NCBI RefSeq assembly: GCF_000204055.1
Contig: NW_006768768.1
Span: 2,401,521 to 2,465,520 of the forward strand
DNA length: 64,000 nt
Direction of reading: 5' to 3'
DNA from: Melampsora larici-populina 98AG31
Lineage: Eukaryota > Basidiomycota > Pucciniomycetes > Pucciniales > Melampsoraceae
Of the stretch, positions 54,217 to 64,000 are shown in pieces. The notes beneath the pieces were generated by a model, which saw only the letters and a program-made list of their open reading frames with translations, did not search any database and was not told the DNA's origin. Position 1 is the first letter of the stretch, and each line of letters starts with the position of its first letter. The position numbers were made by a program, and so were the translations under genes.

Positions 54217-57200
54217 TTAAGAATTCACTGAAGCTGAAGGAAGACCAGGAACAGGAGAAAGACTTAATCTTGAAGGTGAATGAAAGATAGATTCAAGACT
54301 TGGAGAATAAAATCGATCAGGATTAGCCACCTAAAAATCCAAATCAAAAACCAAAAACCATAAACCAAAATCAGTATAAAAAAGATTAAAGATTAAATCA
54401 AATTTAAATACAAGAAAAATTAGAAGAAGAAGAAAATTTTCAACGAACCCAAAGTTTTTGTTGACCTTCAAAAGATTGATTAGTAGCAAACGAACCCACA
54501 GAGTTCAACCTAGATTTCCATTGAGGTTCAGAATTTAAAGAAGCAGCACCGGTACAGAAACTCGATAAATCTTCCGAAGAATGACACGAGATGCCTCCTA
54601 AACTTAAATGACGATCGGTTAATTTCAAAATCGAGGTACTTGATCTTGGTCTAGAAAAAAATGGAATCGATTCATCTTCTTCTTGATGATGGTGTTGATG
54701 ATGAGGTGGTCTTTGATTCGGTTTACTTGAAAAGATTGGGGTGCTTGGGTTTGTTGTATGGATTTGGGAACTTGAATTGGTTGTTCCTGGTTGGGCTGAG
54801 CGGTAACTTTCTTGGGATGAGGTTTGGTCAGAAAGAATTGGATTGGTGTGGTTCATCGAATTTATTGGGTTTTCACGTTTATCAATCGGTTTAGAATGAT
54901 CAGGTCGAGATAACATTGGAAGGTTATAAATCGGATGTCGAAAAGCTTGATTCTTAGGATCACTACCTTGATCTTCACCACTATTTAAAGTTTGATTTTT
55001 AAAGAATGGAGTTTGAATTTCTAAGGTTGGCTTGATATCTTTCTCACAAGTTTGAAATAAAGATTTAGATAATAAATTTCCACATGATTTTGAACTAATC
55101 AAATGTTTTTGTCGATAAAGTTCCATGGCTTCTGACCATTTACCATAAAGAATCGGATCTGATTTTCTACAATAACCACCTGATGAATACCCCTTAGAAT
55201 CGATGATTCCAAGTTGAGTTTTAAATTCTTCATAACCTAAATGATTTAAAAATCGATTTAAATTCATCGATGTCACTTGAATAGAATCCGTTTTCTTAAT
55301 CGCGGTATTACCAGAAGATGAACTTAGAGTAGAATAATCTTCTGAATTTCGATGGTTTCCTGGAAATTGATGATGAAATGGTACGCTTGTGAGAGAATTG
55401 GTTTTTCTTCCTTCTTGGAGTTCACAAGGACTAAAAGAACTAGGCGTGTCACTTAAAGATGGTTGATCTGGATTCATGATATTAAGTTGTTTAGGTTCAT
55501 GATCGTTGTCATCATCCGAGTGTAATTGACTTAAAAAACTCATATCAGGTACTGATTTAGAATACTTGTGACGGTTTCGTAATCTTTCTTGTTTAACCTC
55601 ATATGATGAATCAGCATAAGCCTTCAAGGAATGGTTAAGATCCGAATGTGCTTGATGACCTTTCTTTAAATACCCTTGACTAAGAGCATCAGAAGAGATC
55701 GAACTAGTCAATGGACTTCTGGTTGGAGTCGTCATCGAATTAAGTCGCTTCCAATTTCCACTTATAATCTTTCTTCGTCTAGACCAATTTAACTTTGGAT
55801 GAACACAAGTTGAAGTTCGTTTGAAATCTTCTTCAGAGTTGGTTTCAGTTTCAATCTTTGATTTTGAGGATGGGGAATGAGTGAAGTTACTGAGCATATT
55901 TCCAAAGTTTAACAATCCATTCATCTTCGGTGTAGATTTCACTGGAGGATACTGGGTAGAGTTTGTGTCATTCTCAGATAACTTTGGTAAACCAAGAGAG
56001 GGGTATGGAGTACTTTGATTCAAGAAATGTTTTTCATTAGACTGGAGTGTCTCTCTTGAAGGGAACGGTAAGATGTTAGAGTTCGAATCACTTCTTGTAT
56101 GATGACTTGTTACTGTTGGTGAATCGAGTGTTGCAAGTCGGCTACTCGAGGAAAAGCGTTTGTATTCATCAAGATCTAAAGTAAGTCGATTCCCACGGGC
56201 AGTTCCCGATATTCCTGAATCTAAGATATCAGGTTTAGAAACGCAAGATTGATTTCGACTAAGACTAGATCCAAGGTTAAAATAATCGGTCATCAGAGGC
56301 GATTTCTCAACTCCATCTGGCACTTCAGCTGTCACATCAAGTCGATCAGTTTCTAAACCCACACCAAAAGATACCTTTAACTTTCTAACAGGTTGAGGTT
56401 CACTTGATGAGCTTAGTGAGCAGTTGGTTATAGATTCTTTCAATTTCAAAGATTGAGGATGTTTCATCATCCAAGAGTTTCTCGTGATCGGAGTAATTGA
56501 TGATCCCTTTGTACCAGAAGCTACGATGTTCGGATGAGGATAAGATTCGCGTGCCAATTTCTCTGGACTAACAACCGGACCAGTACCACATACGTTTCTA
56601 GCATTCATGAACTCGGGCGATTTGGAAACGACGTTAGAATTGGTTGGTGATGATAGTAAGTCAACCTTGGAAGGGTAATGGCGTTCTTGAATTGCATTTG
56701 AGCCGAAATAGTCATTGGTTCCAGTTTGATTGAGATAGCCGTGAGAGGCTTGGATGTCCAGAATTCGACGGTTTTTCAAAGGCTTCAAATGATCAGCTTC
56801 AACCTCAAATGGTTTTTTCGTTGATGGAACATCTTTAAAATCATGTGGTGAATATTGACTTTCTATAAACTCATTTGCATTCATCTCATGAGGAAATTCG
56901 CCATGTTGAGTTACATATGAAGCTTTTCCTGTTCTAACTCCATCCTTCAAAGTACCACGTCCAGGTATACTAGTCATAGGAGAGAAACCTGCGCGAGTGG
57001 TCTGACGATATTGTTGAGAAAGCATAAGGAGTTGTTTTGCAGGATGAGCAGATGATGGTAGAATGTCTACCGAAAGCTCTTCTTGTAAGGACTCTTTCCT
57101 TGTCAATGTGTTAGTGCATTCCGGGGTATTATTGATTTCAGGAAGTATAGGTTCCGGATGCTCCTTCTGGTGACGTCTAAGTTGATTAAGTCGGTTGAAA

Positions 57201-58190
57201 GCTACTAACAAGCAAAAGACTCCTAGGCCTAATGAGATACAAGCCATCGCTACCGCCACAATCGGAACAGGGTCTGTTGTTGCTGTTTGTGAGATAGTTT
57301 GACCTGAGAAGATGCTGTTGGGAGATGGATCGAAAGATTTAGAAGCTCCAGATTCAGTAGTGATCTGATCAGGTTCTCCAACTGCTTGATCAGGTGGGTC
57401 TGATACATCGCGGGCTATGACACTTCGTAAGAGGTTTCTACGGTTCATTCCACGTTTATATATCTTGCGTTGTACTGAAGTCGAGCTATCAAGAGAGACT
57501 GCAAGATTAGGTTGGTTTTCGGGTAGCACGGCCCAATAGTAAACCAGCCGTGGATCGTTTTCTACACACTGCTCTGCGTTGTGATCGGCACACTCATGTT
57601 TTCGGCAGTGAACGTCTTCAACGAGATACTAAAAGACCGTGATATGTCAGTGGATGACCATCAGCGTCGCAGCTGGAGTAGTAAACAAACTCACACTCTC
57701 ATTGGGTAGGCTGTTAGAGCAAATGCAGGTTCCTCCTTGAAGACCATTATATCCCATGTGCGAGTACGGTTCATGCAATGAGGATTTCGCACAGAGACTG
57801 TTACACATCTGATATGGATGGGCGTGATGTCGCATATCGAAATGTTTCGATGGCGTTTTCTCATTCTGCGATGAAGAGCGTTGATCATCTTGTTGAACAA
57901 GAGATTCGATGAAGTAGCAACCCAGGTAAGCGGGAGGACCCATCATGTTTTGCTTCCACTGATCATTAGGTTGAGACGAAGACTGGGCCACAGTCGTGTA
58001 CATCGTGCGCCGATCTTAATTCGTATCTCTTGCAAGAACTTGCCCGTTTACTTGACAATGCTGATCGAATTGATACCCTTTTGTGAAATGAGTTGCAACT
58101 CTGTCCTCGAGACGATACCATAGACCGTTTGATAAGTCCAATCGAAATCGAAATCAGAAAATAAGTCACCATCTTTTCTTTAGGATCCAT
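54217..58190 (-). CDS. WSC-domain single-pass membrane protein with a very long cytosolic tail
   Basis: Minus-strand exons 58190-58077, 57982-57695, 57628-54449 and 54330-54217 keep phase (about 1231 residues). The first exon offers a signal peptide (MVTYFLISISIGLIKR); its link to the next exon is the least certain. A WSC domain follows: AYLGCYFIES...MCNSLCAK...YNGLQGGTCICSN, then after an intron VHCRKHECADHNAEQC. A transmembrane helix (PVPIVAVAMACISLGLGVFCLLVAF) near residue 220 precedes a basic LNQLRRHQK and a tail of nearly 1000 Ser/Asn-rich, probably disordered residues. Fungal WSC proteins sense wall stress and signal through Rho1; here the tail is far longer than in yeast Wsc proteins. 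The last exon ends SPVPGLPSASVNS. Ligand and pathway are inferred. Confidence 0.85.
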
Positions 58191-60550
58191 CGAGAGTCAG
58201 TCAAGTGAAAGTCTTACTATGGAATGCAATGATTTCAAAGGATGGATTCAAAATTAAAAGGAGATAGCTCCTATTGATGATTGAAAGCATAGATGACCGA
58301 TAAGTTTTTATCAATCATACCGCGTCTCAAAATACGAATCACCAACCTGGCAGAAACAAAAAAAATTGTATCTATTGGGTTCACAGCAGGCTGACCTCTT
58401 CTAAGTCGTGTTTGTCTGAATCATTCGAAAGATCATAGAGAATGTGAACACCAAGGAGTCAATCTACCTTTAGTTGTTTCGCACAACTCACCAAAGAAAA
58501 AGCCAATGAGCTGTTTTAGATGGGTATATTGACAAACGATAGAAATCGATGGTCGAAGGAGAACCCAAAGGATCAGAAAAGGCAGACTAGCTAGATATAA
58601 GTGATAGAGCGATGATGGCGTCAGATTTGAAGTTGAACCCACCGATGATAAAGTTTATCCCCAGACAGTATCTTGAAGATACCTGCCACGATAAACAGAC
58701 AAGGTAAAGTGGCTGATGAATGCCGATGTCAGCTGATGACCGGAAAGACCACCCGGAGACTGATCAGTTAAAGCTTTTTGATAGATTTTGTTTCGAATCG
58801 ATCTGAAGTGGTCAGCGATTACTTAATACTATGCGTATCCGCAAGAGTCATCACTTTGAGACACGATAAAGTTTTTTTCTTATCGTTTGACAAGTCGAAG
58901 GAAGCACTGATGGAAAGAAAATTGGCTAAAAATAACAGATTGTATCAAGGCTGATTCGAGAATCGATGATGGTTTGTATGGTATATGATATTAGATTAGG
59001 GGTTCACTGACGCCAGAACCAAAGCACCTCTCGTTGAACTTGTTTTTGTTTTAGCAAACTTCAAACGAAGATCGCTATCGGATGGGTAAATGGTGAGCAA
59101 TGTTTTTGTCAAAAGATGAGCTTATCATATATAGCAACTTGAAAGCCATCGACTTGATCAAATCTCTCAAAGAGTATCTTAAACGCAGGGATCTTCATGA
59201 TCTACGCATCTTGCTCATCACGGTGAGTTTATTGGATGACAAAGTACTTCATCATCAGATAACACCTTTTCCGAAGCTAAAACACACTGATTTTGTTTTT
59301 AGGATAAGATAAGGATTTACTGGTTGAAATCAAAGACTTCCAATTCTTGCCGACAAATTGGCGTTCTGAAATTGATGGTGTTTATTATCATTACTTTTAT
59401 AAACTTGCTCGGTCTGAATGGATATCTGTATGTGGGATCCACGAGTTTATCGATCCATGATGGCCTCGGACACTTTAAAGGCCACCACACCACAACTTCA
59501 AGTCAAGTCAAGTGTGGGATGAGATGGACAATCTGATTTCGAATGGCCCACTGGTAAGGTATATCCAGACTAACCATCAGGAAGAATAACAAATAATGCT
59601 CGGGACATGATTTTGATGGCCTTTAAAATAGCATCAAGAGATGATCATTGAGTGCTTGATGAGACCGATCTCGATTCTCTAGCTGGGCTTTGTCGGGTAG
59701 ATAACAAAACTGAGTTCTTGAAAAGCACTTGAACAGCACTTGATTCTTGAAAGGGTGAGTATCAACTCATCACATCTGCATCCTCCGATTCCGGGCACAT
59801 CTGATTCTTGATCATGCATTGCTACATGCTACTAGCACTTGTGGATAGATTCACATATATGCTAAAACGGATATTCTTGTGAGTATGTTGAATTCTTTAC
59901 AATTTTGATTTGAAATGATGAAGATGAAGATGATAAGATGGTGGAAAGTGAAATGAAATTAATTTAAGAAACTTGAAGATGATCTTGATCCGTTTCAGAA
60001 AAGCTCTTGGGACTCGGGAGTCACACTGTCACTGACAGTCGACAACCCATAACCTCATGGGTTATCACTCTTGGTTGAAATCTTCCCATCAAACCTTTCC
60101 CCGGACCCCACCTCTGCAACTTTCCTGGACACATTCTCCACAGAGGTGCTGAAACGCATTGATAGTTGGAGTTGCACCTTCAAGCGAGTGAAATCACGAT
60201 TATTACGGTGGCTCTAAAGTGCCATGTGGGTCACTTCGTCGAAAATGAAAAAAATTAACGTACCAGGCCTGAAACAGTACTGTCCAGCCCATGCCGACCC
60301 TGCCCCGTCTACTGAGACCGCTGTCACGGCCTTGGACCGTTCCAGGTATCTAACTCCAACACCCACATATTCGAAACCTGACTGACATGGCAACTCGTGG
60401 CACTTGTTTTTACTGATTTCCATAAATCTAGAAATTTCATCCAAACACTCTGTGCCGAACCGGACTTTCGCGGTGTGTTCGAGCGTCCGTCACTTGAAAA
60501 TTCTTAACGCGAAAATTTTCACCTCCCCTCTGACACCGCCAAATGCCGAC
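58191..60550. other. intergenic; possible small gene remnant at 59100-59480
   Basis: Mostly promoter of the WSC gene and upstream sequence of the transposase gene. At 59100-59222 a frame ends LRILLIT at a GTGAGT donor; using an ATAAG acceptor near 59312 it would continue as LVEIKDFQFLPTNWRSEIDG and stop about 59459. The protein character is fair, but no family is recognised and the acceptor is arbitrary. Confidence 0.3.
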
Positions 60551-62180
60551 ATGCCTAATCAATTAATCCTAACCGAAGGCTACCGGCCCATTGTTACGAC
60601 ACTGGTTCAGCAAGGCCTCACCAACCGCCAGATACAGGACAACCTCTCGACTCAACATGGTGTCGACTGTTCGCAGAGCACCATCAAACGCGCCCGCTCC
60701 AACTGGGATTTACAAATGGCGCCTGATAATGAAACTCAAGAACTACAGAATGATCTCATCCATTTCTATCACCGTCAAGGTTTTGTCGCGGAGCACCTCC
60801 TTTCGATACTTGAAGAGCGTCATGACATCAGTATCTCACCGCGCACCCTGGCGCGACGCTGCACACTACTTGGCCTACAACGCAGGAAAGACGATGTTGA
60901 TCAAGGACTAGTTACGTTGGCCGATGTAGCTGAGTTGATTCGACACTCAAAGCGGCGCGCGGATGGTAAGCGCGCTGGATACCGCCGTGTCCACCACATC
61001 CTTCGGAACCAATACCATGTTTCCGTCCATCGGTGAGTCTTCTTGACTTATACCTCAATCAAATCGTATATGAAGGATTGACAATCTATCTTCTTTGGAC
61101 CCAGGAAAATCGTGGGTACCATGGTCAAACAGATGGATGCTGAAGGTGTCGAAGCCCGTTTGCGCGCCTCGATTCAACGTCGCACATTCTACGTTCCCGG
61201 TCCCAATCACACGTGGTCCGCAGATGGCCACGATAAGCTCAAGAAGTTTGGCATCACCATATATGGTTTTATCGATGCATGGTCTCGACGCGTCCTCGGT
61301 CTCTTTGTCCATATTACCAACAACAACCCGGCTCACATAGGCCTGTATTTCCTCGATCTAGTCAAGGAAATTGGAGGGATCCCGCAGAAAACTGTCACCG
61401 ACCATGGCACCGAAACGATCAACTTAGCAGCTCATCAAATCGAATTATCTTTCGAATTTGCAAACCTCACCGCTGAGCAAGCTGCTGCTCGCCATTCATT
61501 CACCGACTCACCTCGCAATCAAAAAGTTGAATGTCTATGGTCCCAGCTCATGATTCAGCATAATGTTGCATTAATTGACATGATATTTAACTCGATGGAG
61601 ACTGGTCAGTACAATGAAAATGACCCACTTCAAAAGTGAGTCTGAAGCTATGGGCGATTGTTTGGATTCTTGATTAACTCTGACTTCTTTTATTCATTGT
61701 AGGCTCCTGTTTCTGTATCTTTGGGTCCCACTCGTTCAAGACTCCTTGAACAAATGGATGAATGATTATAACTCGTATAGGAAACAACGAGACAAACGAA
61801 CTGTGCTCCCTACCGCCTGCGCACCCAATTACTGCTACTACGCACCCCTCTCAGCGAATGGAGTTGAAGGTCTCATCGCTGTGCCGCCGGAACGTGTTGA
61901 TGGGCTCCGCGCTCAATACTATCCTAACGCTGACGAACTCATGATGACTTCTCCCATGTGGCTGACCGAATTTGTAACCGCCGCACAAACAACCCTGCAG
62001 ATAGAACCAGCAGCGATCACTATGGATAACGTTTGGACGGCATTTCACCAGATCCTTGCTTTCATGCGCGCTTACGATTTGTCCTTACTCGCAACCCCCC
62101 ATGGACAGCCTCGTGTACCAACCAACCACGAACAAGCCCTCATTTCTGTCCAAAATAGATTTAGTCGAGTCCCACATTAG
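60551..62180 (+). CDS. integrase-core (rve-type DDE) transposase-like protein, intact
   Basis: Exons 60551-61032, 61105-61635 and 61703-62180 total 1491 nt (496 residues) with GT-AG introns and correct phases. The N-terminal part holds two helix-turn-helix-like units (LVQQGLTNRQIQDNLSTQHG and an ISPRTLARRCTLLGLQRRK unit). The catalytic core has the DDE pattern: Asp in HTWSADGHDKL, Asp in KTVTDHGTETI and Glu in SPRNQKVECLWSQL. This matches the integrase core domain proteins that are numerous in basidiomycete genomes. No terminal repeats or LTRs were found within about 500 bp on either side, so it is either a domesticated or host-retained gene, or an element with unrecognised ends. There is no reverse transcriptase nearby. 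Confidence 0.85.
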
Positions 62181-62512
62181 GTAAGGTCTGTTTATTGTTT
62201 ATCTGTAGTAAATTGGTTATTTCAAGCTATTACAACAATTGATGTTACGAAATTCTTAAAATTTTACTCTCCTTCTAACACGCGATGCATTTCTCCGTAG
62301 TCATGACATAGATCGAGGCGTTTTTGAACAACCAGCGTACAGACAAGAGTAACATCGCTCAGACAATCAAACATTCAAGCTTGTCTCTGATCTCTGGCGA
62401 CGCTTTGATTTCTCGTTATCATAATACGTTCAAGACCACCTCAATACCGGAGCATCCCCAGCCATTTCTTCTTCGCCGCTGTGTCAAACATCCTTCTGAG
62501 ACCAAAAGTCTT

Positions 62513-62573
62513 TCGATAAATCATTCTGATCTTGATCAGATTTTTTCGGATCAAGATCAATAAGATTTATCGA
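62513..62573. repeat. imperfect 25-bp hairpin
   Basis: Left arm 62513-62537 starts TCGATAAATCATTCTGATC; the right arm 62549-62573 is its reverse complement at 22 of 25 positions, with an 11-base T-rich loop. It lies about 330 bp after the integrase-like gene. Confidence 0.8.
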
Positions 62574-62709
62574 TGTTGTGTTATGTAGATCTGAAATACT
62601 CCCCTCCTTTGGGCAAACTCCTTCATGCGTTGAAGTTAAGTGTCTTTGGTTTGACATTTCCACTCTGCCTACCGTAGAACCCTGCACCGAAAGATCTTTA
62701 ATTGGGGCT

Positions 62710-62745
62710 GATCTCAATTACTAGTCTGTACTTGTAATTGAGATC
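62710..62745. repeat. perfect 12-bp hairpin
   Basis: GATCTCAATTAC (62710-62721) and GTAATTGAGATC (62734-62745) are exact inverted copies around a 12-base loop. A terminal structure of a small element is possible. The rest of 62181-63123 shows no gene. Confidence 0.75.
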
Positions 62746-63123
62746 ATGTCGTCCTGGCATATTGTTGTGAAAAATTCCAGCTTGGATTTCATGTGAGATG
62801 GTAACCAAGTAATGTATGCACATAACTCGTACCAAGACAGCATGTTAGACCTAATTGACAGATGAATAGTGACTTGTGAGATAAAAAAACACGTGAGGTA
62901 TTGTTGAATTGTTGTTGAGCGTGTGAATCAGAGAAACTGCGGTACCAATGTCATTATGGAGAGTATTTCATGCCTTGAGGTCAAGGAGTTCAATACTTTT
63001 GCATTAGTATTGAACTTCATTGAACAAGACCACTCTTCCAAATGACTTCACAGAACATGGTCTATAAATGAGGACATGAAAAGCATGATACTAGAGAACA
63101 CATGCTTCTTTTGACAATGAGAA

Positions 63124-64000
63124 CTAGCAACTTGAGCTTACCACACCCAGAAGGGGAAAAGGCTGAAGTACATCAATGGAAAGTGTCAAATTTTTTGGAA
63201 ACATATAATTTTTGCATTTACTAACCCAAATCAAAGCCCCCAAAGATACAAAAAAAAGACCCAGACCCAGTACAAATGTAATGAAAAAGAAGAATGCCAA
63301 GGGCCCAGTGAAGAAATATGACCAGTTTACTCCGTTTCTTGGTGGGTTATTGCCATAACAGAAGCCTGAAATCTTCAAAAAAACTTAGAATTTTGACTAT
63401 ATAGAGATATACTAGAGATACACGCGGCTGACCTGTACAATTAGCTCCTGATTGTCTGAATCCCAAGAAGCAATGTATCCAGAAAACAAAATCTGCACTG
63501 CGTGCTCATTATAGTCATCAAGTTCTAAGGCACCAACCCCAGGGTCTCCTCTATAATGTATACCTCCACCTAGTCTTCTTCCTAGCTATCAACACATACA
63601 TACAAGAAAGAGAGGAGATCAGCCATTGTATATCAGAATTTGTGTGATCAACGTGGTGAAAAGATCTTGCCTCAGAGAAATAATGGAAGTGTTCTACCGC
63701 CACGTGTATCACTTCTGGGCCAAAATGTAATGCAGGCTCGACTTGGGCACACACAGGTGTTCCAAGACCATATATTCTAACTGGTGTTGCAATGTTTGGT
63801 ATGAATGGGCCATTAGGACCCACGGCCGGTCCTAAATCCATGAGTGTTGTAGGTATAACTGCTAACACAATATGGCTCGAAAACTCATCATAAACAAATG
63901 GACCAGTAGCTTGATATATGTGACCGGATCTTAGGGAAAGGCCGTCGCCTCTGGAATATATAATTACAAGTGGCATAAGATGAGGTAATTGGCCAGACCG
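63124..64000 (-). CDS. single-pass membrane protein of unknown family, 5' end beyond the window
   Basis: Minus-strand exons run from the right edge to 63671, then 63585-63433 and 63372-63124 (stop TGA-side at 63124). The first intron has a GC donor (GAG/GCAAGA) and a GATAG acceptor; the second is GTCAGC...TGAAG. Joined, the protein reads through a beta-rich ectodomain-like part (HIYQATGPFVYDEFSSHIVL, GLGTPVCAQVEPALHFGPEV, GGGIHYRGDPGVGALELDDY, FSGYIASWDS) into FCYGNNPPRNG and one strong hydrophobic segment (SYFFTGPLAFFFFITFVLGL then GLFFVSLGALIWV) with a Lys-rich end. I do not recognise the family. The open frame continues upstream of base 64000. Confidence 0.6.

Noticed and set aside
59100..59480. 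PI31/proteasome-inhibitor-like small gene
   Set aside because: A few residues (FLPTNWRS) recalled that family, but the match is too short and the splice acceptor arbitrary.

Overview
This is eukaryotic DNA from a filamentous fungus, most likely a basidiomycete and plausibly a rust (Pucciniales). The host genes are split by many short GT-AG introns (about 45-110 bp). The host products are fungal types: NPL4, a CE8 pectin methylesterase, a PPPDE peptidase, a LYC1-like acyltransferase, phytochelatin synthase and a WSC-domain membrane protein. The mobile elements are typical of repeat-rich basidiomycete genomes. Assignment to rusts is inference from gene content and the AT-rich, transposon-rich texture. 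All exon models were built by hand from splice signals and reading-frame continuity.

Left part (1-13.5 kb). This is a graveyard of old sequence holding one young element. It contains a LINE endonuclease fragment, decayed remains of NADPH-cytochrome P450 reductase and of the mitochondrial copper chaperone SCO1, and a LINE ORF1 with one in-frame stop. A Ty1/Copia element (4419-11027) is recent: its two 876-bp LTRs differ at about two positions and it is flanked by TACAA duplications. Its own integrase is interrupted by a 140-bp inverted-repeat element (7627-7766), and a single TGA separates gag from pol.

Host block 1 (13.6-24.1 kb): NPL4 (+, with an apparent 1-nt frameshift), a secreted pectin methylesterase (+), a PPPDE desumoylase-like peptidase (-) and a Ser/Thr-rich single-pass membrane glycoprotein (+). 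MITE-like repeats follow at 25.2-26.1 kb.

Central block (27,024-44,456). This is the main discovery. A 17.4-kb segment is bounded by perfect 93-bp terminal inverted repeats that begin CACTA. It encodes a Tnp2-type CACTA (EnSpm/CMC) transposase with all coding phases intact, and five more multi- or single-exon genes on both strands. All five have intact reading frames. Two of them encode proteins with SAP-like helix-extension-helix segments, and two more encode coiled-coil proteins. The whole block reads as an autonomous giant CACTA element carrying accessory genes.

Right part (44.5-64 kb). There is a truncated LTR-retroelement gag with a probable LTR, an internally deleted Tc1/mariner-like relic, and a 142-bp Harbinger-like MITE. 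Host block 2 follows: LYC1-like (-, frameshifted), phytochelatin synthase (+) and a WSC-domain membrane protein (-). Next comes an intact three-exon integrase-core transposase gene (+), and the window ends with a membrane protein that runs off the right edge.
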